Shown here piece by piece: positions 1 through 6,315 of a stretch of 6,315 nt of DNA. The translations under genes and the position numbers were made by a program. The notes under the pieces were generated by a model. The model did not search any database and was not told the origin of the DNA. It was given only the letters and a program-made list of their open reading frames with translations. Origin of the DNA: Clostridia bacterium (GTDB lineage: Bacteria > Bacillota > Clostridia > RGIG6154); the NCBI GenBank assembly GCA_017523005.1, contig JAFWXG010000076.1, positions 1-6,315 of the forward strand, read 5' to 3'. Within the stretch, counting starts at the first letter, position 1, and each line of letters begins with the position of its first letter.

Positions 1-14
1 ATTTTTACTGCCAT
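1..14 (-). CDS. rpsP: 30S ribosomal protein S16, first codons only (partial, cut by window edge)
   Basis: Only the start codon (12-14) and the codons for Ala, Val and Lys, plus two bases, are inside the window. The call rests on three things: the opening M-A-V-K, which is typical of S16; the strong AGGAGG ribosome binding site just upstream; and the position directly after ffh, where rpsP sits in the conserved Firmicutes order ffh-rpsP-rimM-trmD-rplS. S16 is an assembly protein of the small ribosomal subunit. The 38-nt gap to the ffh stop has no clear terminator, so co-transcription with ffh is likely. The fragment is too short to prove identity from sequence alone. Confidence 0.75.
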
Positions 15-22
15 TTTAAATT

Positions 23-28
23 CCTCCT
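23..28 (-). promoter_or_regulatory. Ribosome binding site for rpsP
   Basis: The minus strand reads AGGAGG, a full Shine-Dalgarno match, 8 nt before the ATG at 12-14. It is the main evidence that a new gene starts at the edge of the window. Confidence 0.85.
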
Positions 29-52
29 AAAATAAGATAATTTTATAATCCG

Positions 53-1384
53 TTAAAACGGAAATTTTAAACCCTTGAATTTTTTCATTTGTTTTGGGTT
101 TGAAAACTGTTTAAACATTTTTTGCATTTGCTCAAATTGCTTAAGCAAGGCATTTACCTGCGAAACTGTTGTACCCGACCCCGCTGCAATTCGTTTTCTT
201 CTGCTAAAATCAATAATGTCAGGTTTTTGACGCTCTTTCATAGTCATTGATTTTATAATTGCTTCTGTTCGTGAAAGCTGTTTTTCATCTACCGAAACAT
301 TTTTCATTGCAGAAGAATTCATGCCAGGCAACATTCCCATAAGTTGGTCTAACGGACCTATATTTTTCATTTGCTCCATTTGATTTAAAAAATCATTTAA
401 ATCAAATGTGTTTTGTCTTAGCTTTTGTTCTAACTCTATAGCTTGTTTTTCATCAAATGCACTTTGTGCCTTATCTATTAAAGTTAAAACATCCCCCATT
501 CCTAAAATTCTGGAAGCTATTCTGTCGGGATAAAAAGGTTCAATATCATCAAGCTTTTCTCCCATACAAGCAAACATTATAGGTTTGCCCACAACAGCTT
601 TTACAGAAAGAGCTGCACCGCCACGGGTATCGCCGTCAAGCTTTGTTAAAATAGCACCTGTAATGCCAATTTGTTCATCAAATTCTTTAGCTACATTTAC
701 AGCATCCTGACCAGTCATGGAATCAAGAGTTAAAAACAACTCTGTAGGTTGAGCAACATCTTTAATTTCTCTTAATTCATCCATGAGTTCTGTATCTATA
801 TGCAATCTGCCTGCGGTATCCAAAATTACCATATCAAAGCCGTTATCTAAAGAATACTGAATTGCTTTCTTTGATATTTCCACAGGAGATAAATCAGGCA
901 AAGTAAAAACTTCTGCGCCAACTTGTTCTCCTACAACCTGTAATTGTTTAATAGCCGCAGGTCTATATATATCACAAGCAACAAGAAGCGGTTTTTTGCC
1001 CTGTTTTTTATAATATTTAGCAAGTTTTGCACAAGTAGTTGTTTTACCTGCACCCTGCAAACCCATAAGCATATATACTGTAGGAGGTTTAGAAGATATC
1101 TGTGGCTTTTGGACATCAGCACCCATTAAAGCAGTTAATTCTTCGTTTACAATTTTAATTACCTGCTGAGCGGGTGTCAAGCTTTCCAAAACTCTGCTTC
1201 CAACAGCCTTTTCAGACACTTTTTTTATAAATTCTTTTACTACTTTAAAATTTACATCAGCTTCTAAAAGTGCGCGTTTTACAAGACGCATAGCGTCCTG
1301 AACATCTGCTTCCGAAACTTTGCCTTTGCCTTTTAATTTTTTAAATACTTCGCCGAGCTTATCGGACAAGCTTTCAAAAGCCAT
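53..1384 (-). CDS. ffh: Signal recognition particle protein Ffh (SRP54 GTPase)
   Basis: Ffh is the protein part of the bacterial SRP. It binds SRP RNA and hydrophobic signal sequences on ribosomes, then docks with FtsY through a shared GTPase cycle for membrane insertion via SecYEG. The 443 residues match the usual length (about 440-450). The order is an N domain of four helices (about 1-90, with ALLEADVNFKVV at 38-49), a G domain, and a methionine-rich M domain (about 297-443). G-domain motifs seen are the P-loop GLQGAGKTTT (108-117), DIYRPAA (138-144), DTAGR (189-193), TKLDG (247-251) and the closing loop GEKLDD (275-280). The M domain has a Met-rich finger-loop region (335-355) and the SRP-RNA-binding helix-turn-helix RRKRIAAGSGTT (395-406). 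The ATG has an AGGAGG site 5 nt upstream. The gene starts 13 nt after the ylxM stop, so the two are almost certainly co-transcribed. No anomalies were seen. Confidence 0.98.
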   Translation of the reverse strand: MAFESLSDKLGEVFKKLKGKGKVSEADVQDAMRLVKRALLEADVNFKVVKEFIKKVSEKAVGSRVLESLTPAQQVIKIVNEELTALMGADVQKPQISSKPPTVYMLMGLQGAGKTTTCAKLAKYYKKQGKKPLLVACDIYRPAAIKQLQVVGEQVGAEVFTLPDLSPVEISKKAIQYSLDNGFDMVILDTAGRLHIDTELMDELREIKDVAQPTELFLTLDSMTGQDAVNVAKEFDEQIGITGAILTKLDGDTRGGAALSVKAVVGKPIMFACMGEKLDDIEPFYPDRIASRILGMGDVLTLIDKAQSAFDEKQAIELEQKLRQNTFDLNDFLNQMEQMKNIGPLDQLMGMLPGMNSSAMKNVSVDEKQLSRTEAIIKSMTMKERQKPDIIDFSRRKRIAAGSGTTVSQVNALLKQFEQMQKMFKQFSNPKQMKKFKGLKFPF

Positions 1385-1397
1385 AAACGCCTCCTTT

Positions 1398-1736
1398 TTA
1401 TATTAACTCGTTAATTTGTTTTGTTATCTCTTTAAACTCATTTTTTACAGAATCGTTAGAAATATTTTCATCTAATTTACATTCTATGTTTTGTATGAGT
1501 AAACTTATTTGGTCATTTTTTTGTTTGATTTTTAAAGCATTTTCATACTTTTTAAGCAATTTTTCGGATTTTTTCAAAGCATCTCTTACACCTTGTTTTG
1601 TGATGCTTAAATCTTCTGCAATTTCAGTAAGAGAAAGATTTTGATTATAATACATATCACAAATCGCTTGTTGCGTTTCGGTTAATAACGCTCCATAATA
1701 ATCAAATAACAAAGACAGTTCTAATAAAAGGTCCAT
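1398..1736 (-). CDS. ylxM: YlxM/UPF0122 family helix-turn-helix protein linked to SRP
   Basis: This 112-residue protein belongs to the UPF0122 (YlxM/p13) family, which sits just before ffh in most Firmicutes. Visible features are an N-terminal LFDYYGALLTETQQ segment (10-23), a sigma-region-4-like helix-turn-helix with SLTEIAEDLSITKQGVRDAL (35-54), and a lysine-rich helical C-terminal half likely to form a coiled coil (about 55-112). In family members the HTH half resembles the DNA-binding part of sigma factors. Published work on relatives links YlxM to SRP function, but its exact biochemical role is not visible here. The ATG has a GAGGTG site at 1742-1747, the stop lies 13 nt from the ffh start, and the ffh ribosome binding site lies within that gap. 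It is the first gene of the transcript expected from the promoter at 1784-1812. Confidence 0.93.
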   Translation of the reverse strand: MDLLLELSLLFDYYGALLTETQQAICDMYYNQNLSLTEIAEDLSITKQGVRDALKKSEKLLKKYENALKIKQKNDQISLLIQNIECKLDENISNDSVKNEFKEITKQINELI

Positions 1737-1755
1737 ATTTCCACCTCAAAAGAAA

Positions 1756-1782
1756 AGCTGTAAAGTAATTTACTTTACAGCT
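1756..1782 (-). terminator. Perfect 13-bp inverted repeat followed by a T-rich run; probable intrinsic terminator
   Basis: Positions 1756-1768 and 1770-1782 are perfect reverse complements around a single central base at 1769. An RNA hairpin would have a stem of about 11-12 bp and a small loop. Read on the minus strand, the right arm runs straight into TTTTCTTTT (ending near 1748), as in an intrinsic terminator. It would end transcripts coming from the UPF0182 gene, 46 nt past its stop. On the plus strand no T run follows, so it is one-directional. The stem is AT-rich but long. Its first bases overlap the expected start point of the ylxM promoter, so an alternative is a 5'-leader stem-loop on the ylxM-ffh mRNA. 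Confidence 0.72.
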
Positions 1783-1783
1783 A

Positions 1784-1812
1784 ATTATACATTATAAAAT
1801 TTTATTTGTCAA
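1784..1812 (-). promoter_or_regulatory. Consensus sigma-A promoter for ylxM-ffh(-rpsP)
   Basis: On the minus strand the -35 box is TTGACA (1807-1812) and the -10 box is TATAAT (1784-1789), with a spacer of exactly 17 bp (1790-1806). Both boxes match the sigma-A/sigma-70 consensus at every base. The expected start is a purine near 1776-1778, leaving a leader of about 40 nt before the ylxM ATG. A second TATAAT at 1791-1796 is too close to the -35 box (10 bp) to be the partner. The promoter lies just after the UPF0182 stop and would give ylxM and ffh their own expression, independent of smc-ftsY. Confidence 0.88.
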
Positions 1813-1827
1813 GGACTTTTTTTAATT

Positions 1828-4522
1828 TTATTGATTAAGTTGAGAAATTGCTTTTTTCAGAGTATCCATGGCTTCACCGAAGACTTTCCAGTCGCCTTTT
1901 AATGATGCTTCTTCAACAGCACTATATGCGTCTATCACCGCAGATACTTTATCAGTTTCTTCAGGCACAGGAGCATCATTTTCAAGAGGTTCCTGTAAAG
2001 TTGTGGAGCTTTGTTTAAATAACTGATTAAGTGCACTTTCGAGTGTCTCCGCCATTACAATTTCTTCTCCGCAACCTACTATTACCCTTTTCAAAAGTGG
2101 TAAAGAGGCCTGATTTTTAGTTGTGATATAAACGGGTTCTACATACAAAATGGTGTTATTTATAGGCAACACCAATAAATTTCCGCGAATAACATTTGAA
2201 CCACCCGAATCCCAAAGTGTCATTTCTTTTGATATTTCAGGGTCGTTGTCTATCATGTTTTCTATCTGCAACGGACCATATACAGTATAGTTTTTCGGGA
2301 ATTTGTATGATATAAGCTTGCCGTAATTGTTTCCTTCATTTCCGACAGCAATCCACGCAACCATATTTTCTCTATTGACAAGTGTAAACGGCAACATTAA
2401 AACAAGCTCAGATTCATTCTTATTAAATTCGTTTAGCTGAATAATATTATAATACGGTTCAATCGAGCGAACATCCTGAGCATACTTTTCGTTTGCTATA
2501 CTATACATATCATTTTTATTATAAAAGATTGATGGATCTGTAATATGGTATCCCGTATACATCTCACACTGAGTCTTAAATAATGACTCAGGATATTTGG
2601 ATTTAGCCAAGATTGATGATGGTATATTACCTTCATTAAACAGTGTAGGATACATTTTCTGATACGCTAAAATAACAGGGTCATTTTTATCAATGATATA
2701 AAATTGTACATCGCCTGTATAAGCATCAACCGTAACTTTAAAAGAGTTTCTAATATAGTTATAGCCATTTTTATATTGAGAATATGGCAATTCTGATGAT
2801 GTTGTAAATCCATCAACAACCCACTTTAGAGTTCCGTCATCATCGATAACAATAACAGCGTTTGTATCATACTTAAAAAACGGAGCAACAGATTTCACTC
2901 TTTCAATAACATTTCTGTTTAAAAGCAACCTGCTTTCAGGCGTGATTTGGTTTGCAATAAGCATTCTCAAATCACCCGTTTTAAAACTGAATAATAGTTT
3001 GTTCCAAAAATCAAGTTTAATTCCGGCGGTTCCGTCATAGTCAAATTCTACATCTGTAGTTCCTTCAGAGTAATCAAGTTCGCGTACCTTTGTGTTTACA
3101 ATAACATTATCATTTGTAAGCTGTCCAAAATAAATTCTGGGTTGAGCAACAAACGGTATTCCTTCTGTATTATTTTGTATTAAATTCTCAATCAGATAAT
3201 TTGGTTGACCCTTTGATGTAACACTGTTAATCTTCGCCATAGATACACCAAAGCCATGGGTAAACCTGAACTTTTCATTCAAATAGTTTCTTGCACTTTC
3301 GTCAAGATTTTCTTTAGAAATTTCTCTTGCACCAATCGCAACCGCTTCTTTTTTGCCGTTTATATTATATACTCCGACATCCATGTCGTTAAAATAATAA
3401 TAACTTCTTATCCCCTGCAACTGATTTGTTGCAGTAATTGTTGCAGGAAAATCAACAATTCTTATATTACTTACTTGTTCATCGTTTAAGTCAACCGACG
3501 GAGTTTCGGACACCGGATATTCATATTCCTCAATTTCTGATAAATTATAACCGTATCTTGTAAAATTTATATTATGGCTAATATATTTTTCTTCTGCTAC
3601 TACTTCGTTAGGCGAAACATATAAAACCTGAGTTGCCCATGCTATAACATTTACACCAACAATAAACACAACATATAAAAGAGCGGTAATTATAGCACCC
3701 TTAAGTTTTCTTCTTAAGAGTAAAAATAATGAAACTATGCTTATAATAATCAACAGAAAAGGTGCAAAACGGTATGCAGGATATAAAATATTTATATCTA
3801 CATAACCCGCGCCTGTTAAGTCTATAAAGCTTGAAGTAAAGATGTTTTGTGCTTCAAACCACATACCTGCACTTTTTGTAAGTAAAAAGATAAATGCAGA
3901 TACAATAAGATGCAATATAATAGGTTTGGAAATCAACAAATCGTTAATATTTCTTTCTCCTATTTTAATATACAACATGAAATACAGTATTGTGATATAA
4001 ATCAAATTAAAAAGAAGTATTCCCGCTGCACTATCTGTTACTACCATTAAAAATGGTCTCTGAAAAACAAAATAACTTAAATCTATTGCTGTAATAGGAT
4101 CATTTATTCCAAATGGAACGGTGTTAATAAAAAGTAAAAGCTTTTCATACAAGGCATGACTTAAGAAAAAAGCCTGAAACAAAGAAATAATAAGCGAAGA
4201 AAGAAAAATAAAGAGTTTTTTCTCCAATATTGTTGATTCAGCTTTAACTTTTATTAAGTTTTTACGAACAGCAAGTGTTGAAAGATAAACAATTAAAAAG
4301 CAAAAAGCAAAACATATAACTGAAGTTATTGATTTTGTAAATATGTTTTTTTAAATATACTCCTACAAACTGCTCTCCAATTTCTGAAATTTCTAAATAT
4401 TCAGTATAAAAATTTAGGCCAACCAATATTGCGGAAATTAAAATTAAGGCAACTATAACAACTGTTGCAATCATAACTAATCTTCTTAATTTGTTACCGT
4501 TATAAATATTTTCTTTGTTCAA
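1828..4522 (-). CDS. UPF0182 (COG1615) family integral membrane protein, frame broken near the 5' end
   Basis: This is a member of a widespread membrane family of unknown function. The reading frame is split. The first part (4522 to about 4346) starts at TTG and gives one membrane segment; the rest (about 4350 to 1828) runs in another frame with no good start of its own. Removing one A from the run at 4346-4352 joins them into about 897 residues, near the family's usual size. Predicted membrane segments in the joined protein are at about 15-37, 64-87, 102-124, 157-185, 199-216, 251-269 and 275-302, followed by about 530 residues, probably outside the membrane. Family-typical stretches include GIRSYYYFNDMDVGVYNING, ITPESRLLLNR, NYIRNSFKVTVDAYTGDVQF, LVLMLPFTLVNRENMVAWIA and VIRGNLLVLPINNTILYVEP. 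An acidic, Pro-containing linker (about 837-858) precedes a final helical repeat with GDW. The gene begins 17 nt after ftsY, so it is probably co-transcribed with it. The break may be a sequencing error, a real mutation, or slippage-corrected. Confidence 0.9.
4346..4352 (-). other. Frameshift site: run of seven A in the UPF0182 gene
   Basis: The minus strand reads TATTT, then seven A, then CATATT. Upstream codons are TAT TTA AAA AAA CAT, and that frame ends at a stop at 4262-4264 after an unrelated tail. The family-like continuation (Asn-Ile-Phe-Thr-Lys and a second membrane segment) is read as AAC ATA TTT, one base further on. With six A the protein is continuous. The downstream frame has a TAA at 4351-4353, so it cannot extend upstream past this point. 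The change needed is one base lost (or two gained), equivalent to a +1 or -2 shift. Confidence 0.88.
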
Positions 4523-4530
4523 TTACTCTT

Positions 4531-4537
4531 CCCCTTT
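4531..4537 (-). promoter_or_regulatory. Ribosome binding site that sets the TTG start of the UPF0182 gene
   Basis: The minus strand reads AAAGGGG, ending 8 nt before a TTG at 4520-4522. An in-frame TAA lies directly before this TTG, so no start further upstream is possible. The first ATG (codon 17, 4472-4474) has no comparable site and would fall inside the first membrane segment. TTG is therefore the better start, although the GGGG core is not a perfect match to GGAGG. Confidence 0.65.
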
Positions 4538-4539
4538 CT

Positions 4540-5448
4540 TTAACCAAATAGTACAGACGCAAATTCAGACGGGTTAAATGGCTGTAAATCGTCCATTTGC
4601 TCTCCAACACCAATGAATTTAACGGGCAGTTTCTGTTCACACGAAAGACCTATTACCGCCCCACCTTTCGCTGTACCGTCAAGCTTTGTTAAAATCAAGC
4701 CTGTAAGTCCTGCTGATTGGTCAAAAAGTTTTGCTTGTTGCAACGCATTTTGACCCGTTGTTGCATCAAGAACAAGCAACACTTCTTTACTGCATCCGGG
4801 AAGTTCTCTGTCAATAATCTTCATTATTTTCTTAAGCTCTTCCATTAAATTTTTCTTGTTATGAAGTCTGCCGGCTGTGTCACATAGAATAATGTCCTTA
4901 TTCCTCTTTTTAGCAGCAGCAATAGCATCAAATATAACAGCACCCGGGTCAGCTCCTTCGTTGTGTCTTATGATATCAACACCCGCTCTGTCTGCCCATA
5001 TTGAAAGCTGTTCTGATGCTGCAGCTCTGAAAGTATCTCCTGCTGCAAGTAAGACATCCTTGCCTTGTGATTTATAATAATGTGCAAGTTTTCCTATGCT
5101 TGTTGTTTTACCTACTCCGTTTACGCCTACAATAATAAAAATTGAAGGTTTAGACGATAAATCAATTTGCGTTTTGGAAGAATTTAAAATTTCGACTAAA
5201 ATATCAATAAGCTCATTTTTAACTGCATCAGGTTCTGTAATATTTTTATGAGTAATTCTGTCCCTTAGCGTATCTAAAACATTTTCTGTAGTTTCGACGC
5301 CTACATCCGCAGTAATAAGAACTTCTTCGAGTTCTTCAAATAATTCTTCATCCACCTTAACAAAAGCCGCAAAAACATCATTTATTTTTTCAGAAAAGCT
5401 GTTTTTGGTTTTCTCAAGTCCTTTTTTTAATTTGTCTAAAAAACTCAT
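4540..5448 (-). CDS. ftsY: Signal recognition particle receptor FtsY
   Basis: FtsY is the membrane-associated receptor for SRP. It forms a reciprocal GTPase complex with Ffh and releases the ribosome to the translocon. The 302 residues are short for the family because the long acidic A domain of E. coli FtsY is missing. Instead the protein opens with a basic amphipathic stretch (about 1-27), the usual membrane-binding form in Firmicutes. The N domain runs to about 95. The G domain carries the P-loop GVNGVGKTTS (108-117), DTFRAAA (138-144), DTAGR (190-194), TKLDG (254-258) and the closing loop GVGEQMDDLQPF (280-291). DTFRAAA and GVNGVGKT mark it as FtsY rather than Ffh. The ATG lies 3 nt after the smc stop, and its AGGAG site (5455-5459) is within the last smc codons, so translational coupling is likely. 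The UPF0182 gene follows 17 nt later. Confidence 0.97.
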   Translation of the reverse strand: MSFLDKLKKGLEKTKNSFSEKINDVFAAFVKVDEELFEELEEVLITADVGVETTENVLDTLRDRITHKNITEPDAVKNELIDILVEILNSSKTQIDLSSKPSIFIIVGVNGVGKTTSIGKLAHYYKSQGKDVLLAAGDTFRAAASEQLSIWADRAGVDIIRHNEGADPGAVIFDAIAAAKKRNKDIILCDTAGRLHNKKNLMEELKKIMKIIDRELPGCSKEVLLVLDATTGQNALQQAKLFDQSAGLTGLILTKLDGTAKGGAVIGLSCEQKLPVKFIGVGEQMDDLQPFNPSEFASVLFG

Positions 5449-5451
5449 GCA

Positions 5452-6315
5452 TTACTCCTTTTTATTTTTTAATATTTGTTGTTCAATTTCGTCTATGTTT
5501 AATTGAAGGAGTTTTGAAACACCTTTTTCCTGCATTGTTACACCGTATAATCTATCAGCTTCTTCCATAGTACCGCGTCTGTGAGTAATTACTGCAATCT
5601 GTGAACGGGAGCTGATGTTTCTTAAGTATGAAGCAAATCTTGAAACATTAACATCATCAAGTGCTGCCTCAATTTCATCAAGAACACAAAGCGGTGACGG
5701 TCTTACTTCTAACAATGCAAACAATAGTGAAATACCGATAATAGCCTTTTCTCCGCCCGAAAAAAGAGTCATATTCTGAAGTTTTTTGCCAGGTGGCTGA
5801 GCTTGAATTTCAACTCCTGAAGTGAGTACATTTTCAGGGTCAGACAAAACCAGCTCGGCTGTTCCGCCATTGAATAAATGACTGAATGTTCGCTTAAAAG
5901 CTTCGTTTATAATAGATAATTGTTCTGTAAACTGTTTTGCCATCATAGTTTCAATGTCGTCTATTATTTTGGCAAGAGTTTCCTTAGCATCCTCCATGTC
6001 CTTCTTCTGATTTGACAAGAATTCATATCTTTCCTTTAAATCAGAATACTCTTCAATAGCAGAAACATTTACATTCCCTAAGGCTCTGATTTTGCCCTTT
6101 AAACTGTTAACGAGTTTTTGGGTTTCGGATATGTTCTCGATTTCTTTCTTTAAAGGAAGTGCAGATATGTATGTAAGCTCATAGTCTTCCCACATACGAT
6201 TTGTAATACTGTCAAATTCAGCTTGTTGTCTTGTCTCTTTATTTTCAATTCTTACCTGTTCCTGAGACAAAAATACTACTTTCTCATTAGCACTTTTTAA
6301 TAAGTTTTGATTTTC
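5452..6315 (-). CDS. smc: Chromosome partition protein SMC, C-terminal part (5' end outside window)
   Basis: This is the last 287 residues of SMC, the condensin ATPase that with ScpA and ScpB organises and segregates the chromosome. The frame is open to the window edge, so most of the roughly 1,190-residue protein (Walker A head, hinge, most of the coiled coil) lies outside. What is visible is the end of the returning coiled coil (about 1-130 of the fragment, with the typical LGNVNVSAIEEY at 79-90), then the C-terminal ATPase head. The head shows the ABC signature LFSGGEK (184-190), Walker B LCVLDE (209-214), the D-loop ALDD (218-221) and the H-loop ITHRRGTM (243-250). The catalytic glutamate follows the Walker B aspartate. 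All expected motifs are intact. A TTG at 6268-6270 is an internal leucine codon, not a start. Its stop lies 3 nt before ftsY, the standard smc-ftsY arrangement. Confidence 0.97.
   Translation of the reverse strand, partial: ENQNLLKSANEKVVFLSQEQVRIENKETRQQAEFDSITNRMWEDYELTYISALPLKKEIENISETQKLVNSLKGKIRALGNVNVSAIEEYSDLKERYEFLSNQKKDMEDAKETLAKIIDDIETMMAKQFTEQLSIINEAFKRTFSHLFNGGTAELVLSDPENVLTSGVEIQAQPPGKKLQNMTLFSGGEKAIIGISLLFALLEVRPSPLCVLDEIEAALDDVNVSRFASYLRNISSRSQIAVITHRRGTMEEADRLYGVTMQEKGVSKLLQLNIDEIEQQILKNKKE

Noticed and set aside
50..61. Small inverted repeat (CCGTT/AACGG) over the ffh stop as a terminator.
   Set aside because: The stem is only 5 bp with a 2-nt loop, and no T run follows on the minus strand. 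Transcription probably continues into rpsP.
1738..1827. SRP RNA (4.5S/6S-type scRNA) or a riboswitch in the gap before ylxM.
   Set aside because: The gap is about 90 nt and is accounted for by the promoter, the hairpin and the ribosome binding site. No conserved SRP RNA tetraloop domain or other structured element is visible.
3256..3489. Plus-strand open frames here and at 944-1129 and 4877-5077.
   Set aside because: They lie antisense within well-conserved genes and lack ribosome binding sites and recognisable protein features. They are by-products of coding on the other strand.
1828..4227. A separate shorter UPF0182 protein starting at 4225-4227.
   Set aside because: That codon is TTG within a hydrophobic, family-like stretch, with no ribosome binding site before it. 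The same frame continues upstream to the A run with further membrane-segment sequence, so it is an internal leucine.
4262..4345. The tail of the 5' UPF0182 fragment as a genuine C-terminus of a small membrane protein.
   Set aside because: It is the out-of-frame reading of the second membrane segment. The correct frame over the same bases matches the family pattern.
4346..4355. Programmed -1 ribosomal frameshift: T TTA AAA and A AAA AAA are both in-phase slippery heptamers at the UPF0182 break.
   Set aside because: The motif is real but the direction is wrong. A -1 shift here reads about seven codons and meets a TAA at 4326-4328. Reaching the family-like frame needs +1 or -2, so ordinary -1 shifting cannot restore the protein.
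5452..6270. A stand-alone 272-residue ATPase beginning at 6268-6270.
   Set aside because: The codon is TTG with no ribosome binding site, and the frame is open to the window edge. The sequence is the C-terminal part of SMC without a Walker A, so it is a partial gene.

Overview
All genes in this window lie on the minus strand. From high to low coordinate (the direction of transcription) they are: the 3' end of smc, ftsY, a large UPF0182-family membrane protein gene, ylxM, ffh, and the first codons of rpsP. The order smc-ftsY-ylxM-ffh-rpsP is the conserved SMC/signal-recognition-particle block of Firmicutes. The AT-rich sequence, strong AGGAGG-type ribosome binding sites and lysine-rich, AAA-heavy coding fit a low-GC, probably clostridial, bacterium. 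I cannot name the species.

Layout. 5452-6315 encodes the last 287 residues of SMC, carrying the ABC signature, Walker B and H-loop of the ATPase head. 4540-5448 is FtsY, the SRP receptor GTPase, starting 3 nt after the smc stop. 1828-4522 is a UPF0182 (COG1615) protein with about seven N-terminal membrane segments and a large extracytoplasmic part. Its frame is broken near the 5' end at a run of seven A residues (4346-4352); removing one A gives one continuous protein of about 897 residues. 1741-1827 is a compact control region, with a textbook sigma-A promoter and a strong terminator-like hairpin overlapping its start point. 1398-1736 is YlxM, 53-1384 is Ffh, and 1-14 is the start of rpsP.

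How the genes fit together. Ffh with 4.5S/SRP RNA binds signal sequences on nascent chains, and FtsY docks the complex at the membrane; both are homologous NG-domain GTPases. YlxM is a small helix-turn-helix protein linked to the SRP system by gene order. SMC serves chromosome organisation, and S16 is a ribosomal protein. The UPF0182 gene is the unusual member: it separates ftsY from ylxM-ffh, and the promoter after it probably makes ylxM-ffh-rpsP a separately driven unit. I see no phage, insertion sequence, CRISPR array or RNA gene, and no intergenic gap over 100 bases. Apart from the frameshift, the UPF0182 insertion and the promoter/terminator overlap, this is an ordinary housekeeping region. 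I found no evidence of a new multi-gene system.
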